NCBI GenBank assembly: GCA_050953805.1
Contig: JBMNNE010000002.1
Location: 806,001 to 870,000 of the forward strand
Reading direction: 5' to 3'
From: DUQW01 sp050953805
Lineage (GTDB): Bacteria; Bacillota_I; Bacilli_A; Acholeplasmatales; Acholeplasmataceae
DNA length: 64,000 nucleotides
Shown here: positions 25,266 to 33,648 of the stretch, piece by piece
How the letters are laid out: each line of letters begins with the position of its first letter
Numbering within the stretch: position 1 is the stretch's first letter
Translations under genes and position numbers: made by a program
The notes under the pieces: generated by a model
What the model was told of the DNA's origin: nothing
The model's input: the letters and a program-made list of their open reading frames with translations, nothing else
Databases searched by the model: none

Positions 25266-26002
25266 AATTTTTTCACATCCTTATAAACTCCAAGTGGATA
25301 AATTTTGGTCATTTCCGTTTGAACGCTTTTCATTGCATCAATTGGAGTTTGACGGAAATTAACCGGACAAGTTGATAATACTTCGATTAAAGTAAAGCCT
25401 AAGCCCTCCATTTGATATTCTAAGGCTTTCTTAATAGATCTTTTAATTCTGATGGCACTTTGTGGGCTAGTTAAGGCTACTCTTTCAACATAAGCGACCC
25501 CTTTGATTTGAGCTAACATTTCACTAATTGGGATCGGATTTCCTTGAGTTGCGGTATCTCTTCCGCTAGGGGATGTTGTTGTAATTTGATTAGGTAAGGT
25601 TGTGGGCGCCATTTGACCTCCAGTCATTCCGTAAATGGCATTATTGGCAAAGATAACTGTTATATTTTCACCTCTATTTGCTGCATGAATAGTTTCAGCA
25701 ATCCCAATTGAAGCTAAATCACCATCGCCTTGATAAGTAAAGACAATATTATTTGGTAGAACTCTTTTTACTCCCGTGGCAACAGCTAAAGCTCGTCCGT
25801 GAGCTGCCTGAAGAAAGTCGCAATTAATGTACTCATATGCGGTAACAGAACACCCGACTGAGGCAATTCCTACACTTTTATCTAAAATATTTAACTCTTC
25901 TAATGTTTCAGCTAATAGTTTATGTAGGATACCATGGGTACATCCTGGACAAAAGTGAGTACTTTTATTAGTTAATCCTTTTGATCTTTTATACATTTGC
26001 AT
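25262..26002 (-). CDS. vorA: 2-oxoacid:ferredoxin oxidoreductase, beta (TPP) subunit
   Basis: 246 residues. Motifs: HFCPGCTHGILHKLL near the N-terminus, AHGRALAVATGVKRV, and the thiamine pyrophosphate site GDGDLASIGIAETIHAANRGENITVIFANN (key residues GDGD and the NN pair). NAIYGMTGGQMAPTTL matches 2-oxoacid enzymes of this class. It binds the TPP cofactor and, with the alpha, gamma and ferredoxin subunits, forms the cytoplasmic complex. The gene overlaps the alpha-subunit gene by 14 bp. Confidence 0.92.
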   Translation of the reverse strand: MQMYKRSKGLTNKSTHFCPGCTHGILHKLLAETLEELNILDKSVGIASVGCSVTAYEYINCDFLQAAHGRALAVATGVKRVLPNNIVFTYQGDGDLASIGIAETIHAANRGENITVIFANNAIYGMTGGQMAPTTLPNQITTTSPSGRDTATQGNPIPISEMLAQIKGVAYVERVALTSPQSAIRIKRSIKKALEYQMEGLGFTLIEVLSTCPVNFRQTPIDAMKSVQTEMTKIYPLGVYKDVKKL

Positions 26003-27071
26003 CTTTAATCACCCACTTTTTAAAGTTATTTATTACATCTACAATTTCGGTTGAATCAATGATAACACCACCAGCTTTTCCGTAGAATGCTACTGGAAAA
26101 CGACCATTATTTGAAATTAAGACATCATCAACCATTTGGCCTAAACTTAATTCTACGGTTAAAATTCCTTTACATGTTTTAGGAATATGATCGAAGGCTT
26201 CAGTTGGAAATGGCCAAACTGTAATTGGTCGAATCATTCCAACATTAATCCCTTCTTTTTTTAAAGCGAGAATAGCAGAACGGGAAATTCTTGCCATTGT
26301 CCCATAAGCGACAATGACATAATCTGGATGATCCATATTGACTAATTCATATAAAGTTTCTTCTTGTTTCATTAAGTCATATTTCTTTTTTAATTTTAAA
26401 TTGTGTTCATATAATTTATTCGGATCTAAATATAAACTGTTAATTATATTTCTAGTTCCTGGATGATTAGCAGTTCCGTTAGCTGCCCAATCAGCTTTTG
26501 GTTTATCTCGTTTTCTAATTTCGACATTTAAGTCAACAGATTCCATCATTTGACCAATTAATCCGTCAACTAAAACCATTACAGGATTACGATATAATTC
26601 CGCTACTTCAAATCCTTCTTGAATATATTTTAAAGTTTCTTCAATCGATTCTGGAGCATAAACGATCATGTTGTAATCGCCATTACCTCCTCCTCGGGTA
26701 GCTTGATAATAATCACTTTGTGAAGGTTGAATTCCTCCTAAACCAGGACCAGCTCGCATCACTGAAACAATGACACATGGAAGTTCTGAACCACACAAAT
26801 AAGAAAATGTTTCTTGTTTTAGGGCAATTCCAACTGAAGAAGATGAAGTCATTACTCTTTTTCCAGCACCGGCAGCACCATAAACCATTTGTGCTGCAGC
26901 AATTTCAGATTCAGCTTGGACGAAAACTTTACCAGCTTCAGGTAACATCTTGGATAAGTATTCAGGCACCTCATTTTGTGGAGTAATTGGGTAACCAAAA
27001 AAAGCGTCAACATTAGCTTTAATAGCTGCTAGAGCAATCGCATAATTCCCTTGAATTAGTTTTTTACTCAT
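25989..27071 (-). CDS. vorB: 2-oxoacid:ferredoxin oxidoreductase, alpha subunit
   Basis: About 360 residues. Segments typical of the class: GNYAIALAAIKANVDAFFGYPITPQ, QAESEIAAAQMVYGAAGAGKRVMTSSSSVG, and PITVWPFPTEAFDHIP near the C-terminus. A frame start at 27086 exists, but AGGTG sits 7 nt before the ATG at 27071 (MSKKLIQG), which also reduces the overlap with the ferredoxin gene. The preference for branched 2-oxoacids is inferred from bcd at the head of the operon. Confidence 0.92.
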   Translation of the reverse strand: MSKKLIQGNYAIALAAIKANVDAFFGYPITPQNEVPEYLSKMLPEAGKVFVQAESEIAAAQMVYGAAGAGKRVMTSSSSVGIALKQETFSYLCGSELPCVIVSVMRAGPGLGGIQPSQSDYYQATRGGGNGDYNMIVYAPESIEETLKYIQEGFEVAELYRNPVMVLVDGLIGQMMESVDLNVEIRKRDKPKADWAANGTANHPGTRNIINSLYLDPNKLYEHNLKLKKKYDLMKQEETLYELVNMDHPDYVIVAYGTMARISRSAILALKKEGINVGMIRPITVWPFPTEAFDHIPKTCKGILTVELSLGQMVDDVLISNNGRFPVAFYGKAGGVIIDSTEIVDVINNFKKWVIKDANV

Positions 27072-27282
27072 TTTTATACACCTCAATTACTGAATCGGGA
27101 CAAATAATAGCACAATGCATACAACCGATACATAATGAAATATCACTTACACTTATTAATTGGTATCCTTGTTTGTTAATTCTTGTCTCATCTAAATGCA
27201 ATATTTTCCGAGGACAAAAATTAGCGCATAATCCGCATCCCTTACATCTTTCATCATCAAATTTTAAACTAAATTTAGACAT
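27064..27282 (-). CDS. vorD: 2-oxoacid:ferredoxin oxidoreductase, 2[4Fe-4S] ferredoxin subunit
   Basis: 72 residues with two complete cluster motifs: Cys13, 16, 19, 23 and Cys51, 54, 57, 61. It passes electrons from the TPP-bound intermediate to a soluble ferredoxin. It lies 4 bp after bcd and just ahead of the alpha subunit, in the usual delta-alpha-beta-gamma order. Confidence 0.92.
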   Translation of the reverse strand: MSKFSLKFDDERCKGCGLCANFCPRKILHLDETRINKQGYQLISVSDISLCIGCMHCAIICPDSVIEVYKNE

Positions 27283-27286
27283 AAGA

Positions 27287-28369
27287 TCACCTATTTATTA
27301 AATTGCTTCTTATCTCTTTAATTGATTTGATTCTATTTTCAGCAAACACTTTAGCAGCATGTTGAGTGTTTATTTTTTGTTCATTAGCAATTTTAAAAAT
27401 TTCAATTAGCCTATTTCTAATCAATTTCACATCAGCAATTACATTATCGCGATTATAACCGTGAATTTCATGATAAACATTAATAACGCCACCAGCATTG
27501 ACAACAAAATCTGGCGCATATAAAATGTTTCGATTCATTAACATATCGGCGTGACGTTCTTCTTCTAGTAAAACGTTATTAGATGTTCCACAAACAATTT
27601 TCGCTTTTAATTGTGGAATAGTTTTGTCATTTAAGACACCACCAAGTGCACATGGAACAAAGACATCTACATCTTCACCATAAATTGAATCAGGCGGAAT
27701 AATTTTGACATGAGGGAACTTACTTTTAACATTATCTAGATTTTTTTGATTAATATCACTAACGCGAATATCTGTAGCACCTTCTTCGGATAAATAGCGA
27801 ACTAAATTAGTTCCAGTTTCTCCGACTCCTTGAACTGCAAAGGAATATTTACTAACATCATCATTTTTAAACAAATATTCTAATGACCCTTTAATGCTAT
27901 AAAATGTACCTAATGCTGTAATCGGACTTGGATTACCTGATTTTCCAGCTAATCCGACAACATGATTCGTTTCCATAGCAATATATCCCATATCTTCGGT
28001 TGTCGTATTTACATCCTCTGCGGTAATATAACGGCCATTTAGACTTTGAACATACCTACCAAAAGCCCTAAAAAAAGCTTCTGATTTGACCTTAGTGGCA
28101 TCGCCGATAATTACCGCTTTCCCACCACCTAAATTAAGACCAGCCGCACTTGATTTATAAGTCATTCCACGTGCTAATCTTAAACAGTCAACCAAAGCTT
28201 CTTCTTCAGATTCATAATTCCAAATTCTAGCACCACCCAAGGCTGGTCCTAGTGTTGTATCATGAATAACAATAATTCCTTTTAGATCGGTTGTGTCATC
28301 ATAAAAATAGACTACTTGTTCAAAATCATATTTTGCCATTTCCTTAAATACTTTTAATTTTTTGTCCAT
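27287..28369 (-). CDS. bcd: Leucine/branched-chain amino acid dehydrogenase
   Basis: About 360 residues of the Glu/Leu/Phe/Val dehydrogenase family, the leucine dehydrogenase length. Motifs: LGPALGGARIW, LARGMTYKSSAAGLNLGGGKAVI (catalytic Lys in GGGK) and the Rossmann stretch FAVQGVGETGTNLVRYL. It deaminates Leu, Val or Ile to 2-oxoacids using NAD, and the products feed the oxidoreductase encoded next. A start at 28387 is possible, but GGAGG lies 6 nt before the ATG at 28369. Expression is probably under catabolite control through the upstream cre. Confidence 0.93.
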   Translation of the reverse strand: MDKKLKVFKEMAKYDFEQVVYFYDDTTDLKGIIVIHDTTLGPALGGARIWNYESEEEALVDCLRLARGMTYKSSAAGLNLGGGKAVIIGDATKVKSEAFFRAFGRYVQSLNGRYITAEDVNTTTEDMGYIAMETNHVVGLAGKSGNPSPITALGTFYSIKGSLEYLFKNDDVSKYSFAVQGVGETGTNLVRYLSEEGATDIRVSDINQKNLDNVKSKFPHVKIIPPDSIYGEDVDVFVPCALGGVLNDKTIPQLKAKIVCGTSNNVLLEEERHADMLMNRNILYAPDFVVNAGGVINVYHEIHGYNRDNVIADVKLIRNRLIEIFKIANEQKINTQHAAKVFAENRIKSIKEIRSNLINR

Positions 28370-28401
28370 AAATAACCTCCATTTCAAATTTTAAGCATTT
28401 A

Positions 28402-28426
28402 TGATAGCGCTTACATTATAATTGTA
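28402..28426 (-). promoter_or_regulatory. Promoter and cre (CcpA) site of the bcd-vor operon
   Basis: On the minus strand TGTAAGCGCTATCA (28402-28415) matches every fixed position of the cre consensus TGWAANCGNTNWCA. It abuts a TATAAT (28415-28420); an alternative extended -10 TGATACAAT covers 28421-28426 and beyond. A cre at the transcription start is a repression position. The -35 elements are weak. CcpA control is inferred from the match alone. Confidence 0.7.
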
Positions 28427-28473
28427 TCATATTTATATATGATATAAAAGGTGTTGACATAAAAAAACACATT

Positions 28474-28513
28474 TTAAAAAAAGACTTAAATAGAATTTGA
28501 TCTATTCAAGTCT
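28474..28513 (-). terminator. Terminator of the three-gene ABC operon
   Basis: AGACTTAAATAG (28482-28493) pairs with CTATTCAAGTCT (28502-28513) with one G-U pair; T7 follows on the minus strand. Confidence 0.85.
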
Positions 28514-28530
28514 CTTAATATTTTAATCAT

Positions 28531-30147
28531 TTATTCCAATGAACCAGTCGAGATAAGTCTCTGGTTTTTCCGGTTAAATAAAATTATTGATTTTGATGAA
28601 AAATCAAAATTAATATCTTCACCAATAACAAAATCAATATTTCCAAAAACTACGGAAGTTAAAATATAGCCATTAATTTCAATTTTAACAATTGTTTCCA
28701 TACCAGATGGCATTGAAGAATAAACTTTACCCTTAATTTTACCATTTGGATCAATTTTAATAAATTCTGGTCTAATTCCTAAAACGAAATCATTGTCTGT
28801 TATTTCTTCTTCAGGATGAAATGATTCAAAATCATCAATTTTTTGAATATGATATTTAAATGGTGTATCTTTATTAGCTTTTTCGACATGATAAACTTTT
28901 CTCATAGATTCGATTTCTCGTGCCGAATCTTCTAACCATTTTGGATAATTAATTTTTTGATTTGGTTTAAATGATAATTTATGTTTTCCTTCCCAAATTG
29001 AAAGATTAACTTTAGTTGATAAAAAATCACCTTTAGCATCAATAAAATTAATTGATGGATTCCCCACAAAGTCAGCTACAAAAATATTAGCTGGTTTTTC
29101 ATAAATTGTTAGTGGGGCATCATATTGTTGTAATAAACCGTTATCTAATAAACAAATCTTACTTGCTAAAGTCATTGCCTCAAGTTGATCGTGTGTTACA
29201 TAGACAATTGTTGCATTAGTGTCAACATGTAATCTTTGAAGTTCACTTCTCATTTCAAGTCTTAATTTAGCATCTAAGTTAGACAAAGGTTCGTCCATAA
29301 ATAATACTTTTGGTTCTGGCGCTAATGTTCTAGCTATAGCTACTCTTTGTTGTTGACCACCAGATAATTCATTTGGATAACGATCCATAAACATACCGAT
29401 TTTTACAATTCGAGCGACTCTTCTAACTTTTAAATCAATTTCTTGTCTAGTTAATCTTCTAACTTTAGTAACTACTTCTCCGTCTTTAACTAATTCATAG
29501 TTTTCATTAACATCGAAACCTTTACTATGATAATATAATTTTTTCGCATCAATTCTTAGATCTAAAGTAGCATAGATTTCTTTTATTTTATCATTTAAAT
29601 TGTCTACCTCATCTAATTTATAAGAAAGAATTTCTTTGGCAACATCAATATAAGTATCGTATTTATCGATTATTTTCACTTCTGCAATACGGCGATCTAA
29701 CTTTTTATTAATATCAATTGAATCGTGAATAATATTAACGATATCTTCGGGTTTCGTTAAAATTGATTTTATAATGTTCCATTCTTGAATCTCAGTAGCA
29801 TAAACTGGAAATTTTTCTTTAATATTTTTAAGCCCAAATGATATATTTTGATATACCGTCATATTAGGCCATAATGCGTAGTTTTGAAACAAAAATCCAA
29901 CTCTACGTTTATTTGCGGGGATATTAATTCCGGCATCGGAATCAAAAACAACTTCTCCATCAATCGTAATTTTTCCACTAGTAGGAGTTTCAAGACCAGC
30001 AATCATTCTTAAAGTGGTTGTTTTCCCACAACCACTTGGACCTAACAAAGTTACGAAAGCGTCATTATCAATTACTAAATCAAGATCATCTACGGCGTAG
30101 AAATTCCCCCATCTTTTAGTTACATTTTTTAAAATAATTTCTGGCAT
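28531..30147 (-). CDS. ABC importer ATPase with a large internal insertion
   Basis: 538 residues, well above the usual 350-370 for this MalK/PotA/FbpC class. Walker A GPSGCGKT (36-43), Q-loop Gln near 88, signature LSGGQ (261-265), Walker B VLFMDEP (281-287) and a C-terminal TOBE-type region (about 400-535, with GIRPEFI). An extra stretch of about 120 residues (roughly 110-232), mostly helical and charged, separates the Q-loop from the signature. It energises the permease encoded next. The substrate is unknown. Confidence 0.9.
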   Translation of the reverse strand: MPEIILKNVTKRWGNFYAVDDLDLVIDNDAFVTLLGPSGCGKTTTLRMIAGLETPTSGKITIDGEVVFDSDAGINIPANKRRVGFLFQNYALWPNMTVYQNISFGLKNIKEKFPVYATEIQEWNIIKSILTKPEDIVNIIHDSIDINKKLDRRIAEVKIIDKYDTYIDVAKEILSYKLDEVDNLNDKIKEIYATLDLRIDAKKLYYHSKGFDVNENYELVKDGEVVTKVRRLTRQEIDLKVRRVARIVKIGMFMDRYPNELSGGQQQRVAIARTLAPEPKVLFMDEPLSNLDAKLRLEMRSELQRLHVDTNATIVYVTHDQLEAMTLASKICLLDNGLLQQYDAPLTIYEKPANIFVADFVGNPSINFIDAKGDFLSTKVNLSIWEGKHKLSFKPNQKINYPKWLEDSAREIESMRKVYHVEKANKDTPFKYHIQKIDDFESFHPEEEITDNDFVLGIRPEFIKIDPNGKIKGKVYSSMPSGMETIVKIEINGYILTSVVFGNIDFVIGEDINFDFSSKSIILFNRKNQRLISTGSLE

Positions 30148-30148
30148 T

Positions 30149-31963
30149 TTAAGATCCTCCTATTCCTTTATCTAAGCTAGCACCGGTTAACTTATTTAAT
30201 CCAAAGTTAACAATTAAAATAAATATGATGATCATAAGGTTAATACCGCTAGAGAAAGCGTATAATCCCATTTCATCAAAATAGTCTAATAGAGTGGTAC
30301 TAAGTCTCGTTTGATTTACTAATAACATGAAAAGTGTTAGTTCTCTTACTGATGTAATAAATGGCAATAAGTATCCAGAGAGAATGGCAGACTTTTGAAT
30401 TGGAATGATAATTTTAGTCATCCGCTTATTCCACGGCGTATCTTGGATTAAAGCCGCCTCTTCAATTTCATTACTTAACTGCATCATTGAATTAAGCGCA
30501 CTTCTTGAAGCAAACGGAATATACTTAATAGTACCAGCAATAATTACTAATAAATATGTGTCGTAAATTCCCATTGATGCTCCAAATAAGAAGAAAGCAA
30601 TTCCCATTGCAAGTGATGGTAATAAATATGGTAAGAAGGCCACATTATTGACATAATTAGCAAATTTACTTCGTCTATTTTTACTAACGGCATATCCAAC
30701 TAATAACCCAAATGTTCCAGCAAATAACGCACAAAAGACGGCGATAATTAAAGTCCCTTTAAATGCATTCCAAATTAATTCATTATATAAAATACCTTTT
30801 TGACTATATAAGCCGGCTTCAAATGAGCCATCGTGAGTCCACCATTTAGTCGTTAAGTTATCTGAATTAAATGTTTTAAGGAAACTATAATCACCAGGAT
30901 TTGGCAAGAATGTCTCTAATCCGAACGATAATAATGGGTAAATACTAGTAAAGAAAGTAATAATAATCAATAAAACACCAATAAAATATTTTAGGAAATT
31001 ACCTAAGTTAACTTGACTAACTTGACCACTCTTTCCAGTAACGGTGGTATAACTCTTTCGACTTCTAGTACTAATTTGATTAACGATCAAGATTAATACA
31101 CCAAAAACCATCATTATAACTCCGATGATACTCGCTTGACCAGCTCGGTCAACATTCAACTGAACATATTTAGTTGATAAGGTAGTCAATTTTAAATAAT
31201 GTGGAACTGGATATGAACCCATTGAACTACCAAATACTAAAAGGATTGTTGATAAAACCGCTGGATAAATCATTGGTAAAGTAATTTTGGTAAAGATTTT
31301 TCGCTTTGGTGTATTTAAAATAACAGCTGCTTCTTCTAAATTCGAATCCATATTTCTAAAGATGGCACCAATTAATAAATAGGCAAACGGGGCATAGTGG
31401 ATTGATAAAATGATAATTGACGGAAATAATCCTTGGGCCCACCATAAAGGCATATTAATATTAAATAGATATGCAAACAAGCCATCACTGCCGCCGGTTA
31501 CAGCTTTACTTTTGAATAAATTTTGCCAAATAACAGCTAATGTCCATTGTGGCATAATATAAGGGAAAATAAAAATGGTGCTAATAAAACGTTTGAATTT
31601 GAGATTAGTTCTGGTAATTAAATAAGCAACTATCCCACCAAACAATATTGCACCAGCACAAGAAAAAACAGATAAAATTAAACTGTTAGCTAAAGGGCCC
31701 CAAAAATTAGTTTTTGCCAGGTCATCAGTAAATAAAGTTTTCCAGTTATATAAGGTTAACCCGGTAGCTCTACCGGTAAAATAAGCATCAATGCTACCGG
31801 GGTGTACCTTAATCGTATCTAATAATAAGATAAAAATGGGAACAAATGTTGCAATTGATAGAAAAATTCCGAAAATAACTAAGATTGTGTTTTGAGGCTT
31901 TTGGAAAAAAGTTTTAACTTTATTTAAGCGAATTTTATGTTTACTTACAACAAGTGTACTCAT
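30149..31963 (-). CDS. ABC transporter permease, two fused permease domains
   Basis: 604 residues with about 12 membrane segments. Each half has a binding-protein-dependent transport motif: EEAAVILNTPKRKIFTKITLP (about 209-229) and EEAALIQDTPWNKRMTKIIIP (about 500-520). The fused layout is that of FbpB/AfuB iron and phosphonate permeases, but that does not fix the substrate. The stop lies 1 bp before the ATPase start, so the two are tightly linked. Confidence 0.9.
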   Translation of the reverse strand: MSTLVVSKHKIRLNKVKTFFQKPQNTILVIFGIFLSIATFVPIFILLLDTIKVHPGSIDAYFTGRATGLTLYNWKTLFTDDLAKTNFWGPLANSLILSVFSCAGAILFGGIVAYLITRTNLKFKRFISTIFIFPYIMPQWTLAVIWQNLFKSKAVTGGSDGLFAYLFNINMPLWWAQGLFPSIIILSIHYAPFAYLLIGAIFRNMDSNLEEAAVILNTPKRKIFTKITLPMIYPAVLSTILLVFGSSMGSYPVPHYLKLTTLSTKYVQLNVDRAGQASIIGVIMMVFGVLILIVNQISTRSRKSYTTVTGKSGQVSQVNLGNFLKYFIGVLLIIITFFTSIYPLLSFGLETFLPNPGDYSFLKTFNSDNLTTKWWTHDGSFEAGLYSQKGILYNELIWNAFKGTLIIAVFCALFAGTFGLLVGYAVSKNRRSKFANYVNNVAFLPYLLPSLAMGIAFFLFGASMGIYDTYLLVIIAGTIKYIPFASRSALNSMMQLSNEIEEAALIQDTPWNKRMTKIIIPIQKSAILSGYLLPFITSVRELTLFMLLVNQTRLSTTLLDYFDEMGLYAFSSGINLMIIIFILIVNFGLNKLTGASLDKGIGGS

Positions 31964-31988
31964 TATTTAGCTCCTTTTTAATATAGTA

Positions 31989-33296
31989 TTATTTGAAATT
32001 TGGTAATCTTCTAATCCATTCACCGACAGTAAATGATACTTTTGCAGCATATTCATGGTCTTCAATTACTAAGCGTCCTTGGCCAGCTTCAGAACCAATC
32101 CACCAAGCATATCCCTTATCATTTAATGCTGGGAATAAAATTTCGGTGCCTGCTTCGTTATAACCTTTCTTACTATGGTCTTGGTTAATTGCTGGATTAG
32201 CACTATATCCACCAATATCTTTACCCCATGGATTGAATCCTGCTTTTTCAGTAACCATGTAAGCGATAAATGCCATTGCCGTCCAAGGAAGTGGACTTTG
32301 TTTAGTTACTTGTAAATAGTGTTTATAAGCATAACCACCAAATCCATGATAGTTATCTTGATAAGCAGCAATCGTAATATTATTTTTAGAAACTTCATCA
32401 GTTTCTTGAACTGATCTTAATTTAGAATAAACTAATAAACCACTTTCTCCAACTGCAGAAGATTTAACAAGCTCATTACAAATTGGACCATCATCAACCA
32501 TAACATTCATTTGGGCAACCCATGCCTCGATCCAAGCTAAAGAATATTCTGCATTTTTAGCTAAATTATGTTTTTTAGCTTCTGTTTTTAATGCATCTAC
32601 CTTTGGTTGGAAATAAGCTTTTTCTGCTGGGGTAAGTTGATCAAAAGCATCTTTTACATATTTAACATATTTTTCATGAGTTAACATTAGTAAAGCATTA
32701 AATCCAATTGGTTCTGATTTTAAACCCATAAACATTGGGCTTTCACCACTTCTAACAAAATGCCAAACATTGGTAAATTCTTTATTTCCTAAATTATTAA
32801 ACATAAAGACTTTACTTAAAGTTTGAAGTGATAATGGTTCACCATTTAATTTAACATTAACGCCTTCTGCTTCTCTCCAAGCTTTAGGAATAAAGTTAAA
32901 TAAAATGCCAGTATCAATCATTTTAGACTTAATTTGAGCACCATCTTGAATTAATGTCATGGAAAATTGCGGTGATGCTGATTTGCTATCAGCGTCAAGC
33001 ATCTGGAAGATGGTATTTTCTTTTGGTTGTGACCAGTTAATAGATCCGTTGTAGTCCGGATATTTAGCTTTCATCATCTTCACAAATTCTTCACCAGCTG
33101 CCTTACCACGGCTTGAGTTACCAAGTCCATTTAAGACTTTATCTTTAGACTCTTCGTAAGCCTTTTGATATAACTCATCCATTGTCATTTTTTCAGCTTG
33201 TTCAATAAGTTTTTCAATTTCTGATTTTGGCTTGCCACATGCAACTAAGCCTAATCCTAATAATAAAATACTTAAAAATGCAAATATCTTTTTCAT
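31989..33296 (-). CDS. ABC transporter substrate-binding lipoprotein
   Basis: 435 residues. The signal peptide MKKIFAFLSILLLGLGLVAC ends in a lipobox (LVAC, Cys20), so the mature protein is membrane-anchored by lipid. It is the first gene of the operon, ahead of the fused permease and ATPase. The remainder is a periplasmic-binding-type chain with long soluble regions (for example GFGGYAYKHYLQVTKQSPLPW) that I cannot assign to a substrate. Expression is driven by a consensus-like promoter with nearby repeats. Confidence 0.85.
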   Translation of the reverse strand: MKKIFAFLSILLLGLGLVACGKPKSEIEKLIEQAEKMTMDELYQKAYEESKDKVLNGLGNSSRGKAAGEEFVKMMKAKYPDYNGSINWSQPKENTIFQMLDADSKSASPQFSMTLIQDGAQIKSKMIDTGILFNFIPKAWREAEGVNVKLNGEPLSLQTLSKVFMFNNLGNKEFTNVWHFVRSGESPMFMGLKSEPIGFNALLMLTHEKYVKYVKDAFDQLTPAEKAYFQPKVDALKTEAKKHNLAKNAEYSLAWIEAWVAQMNVMVDDGPICNELVKSSAVGESGLLVYSKLRSVQETDEVSKNNITIAAYQDNYHGFGGYAYKHYLQVTKQSPLPWTAMAFIAYMVTEKAGFNPWGKDIGGYSANPAINQDHSKKGYNEAGTEILFPALNDKGYAWWIGSEAGQGRLVIEDHEYAAKVSFTVGEWIRRLPNFK

Positions 33297-33328
33297 CGTA
33301 TAACTCCTTTCGATATTCGTTTACTCAC

Positions 33329-33357
33329 ATTATACTATTTAAAACTCAAATTGTAAA
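33329..33357 (-). promoter_or_regulatory. Promoter of the three-gene ABC operon
   Basis: On the minus strand TTTACA and TATAAT are exactly 17 nt apart, with the -10 about 33 nt from the lipoprotein start codon. Confidence 0.75.
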
Positions 33358-33577
33358 CAAATTGTAAATTATTCGATGAATTATTTTTCACTTTTTACAA
33401 TCTGAAAATACTTTCAAAAATTTACATGAAAATAACTGAAAAGTTTTTTGCAATTTATTAGATGTTTCACATTGAAAAGCCCTTTTCTAATTATTTAAAA
33501 ATAGTTTTACATTGATATTAATTGTAAATTTTGAAGTTTGATTCTTTTATCAGCACTGTGAAACATCGATAAATATG

Positions 33578-33606
33578 TTTACTTTTAAATGATTAAGTGA
33601 TAAAAT
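33578..33606 (+). promoter_or_regulatory. Promoter of the CorC-like gene
   Basis: TTTACT and TAAAAT with a 17-nt spacer, about 40 nt upstream of the likely TTG start. Confidence 0.55.
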
Positions 33607-33648
33607 ATAATATCATAATATATATACATAAAAAGGAGTGTGTTTAAA

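Larger units (their letters stand above)
33297..33648. other. Regulatory gap with ATTGTAAA and GATGTTTCACA repeats
   Basis: A 350-bp gap between divergent units. It holds five ATTGTAAA-type copies on either strand (near 33350, 33361, 33393, 33507 and 33521) and a perfect 11-bp inverted pair, GATGTTTCACA (33461-33471) and TGTGAAACATC (33557-33567). The repeats may be binding sites for one or two regulators; none is identified. No coding sequence was seen. Confidence 0.5.

Noticed and set aside
28454..28480. Plus-strand TTGACA upstream of bcd
   Set aside because: No -10 at a proper distance and no plus-strand gene follows.
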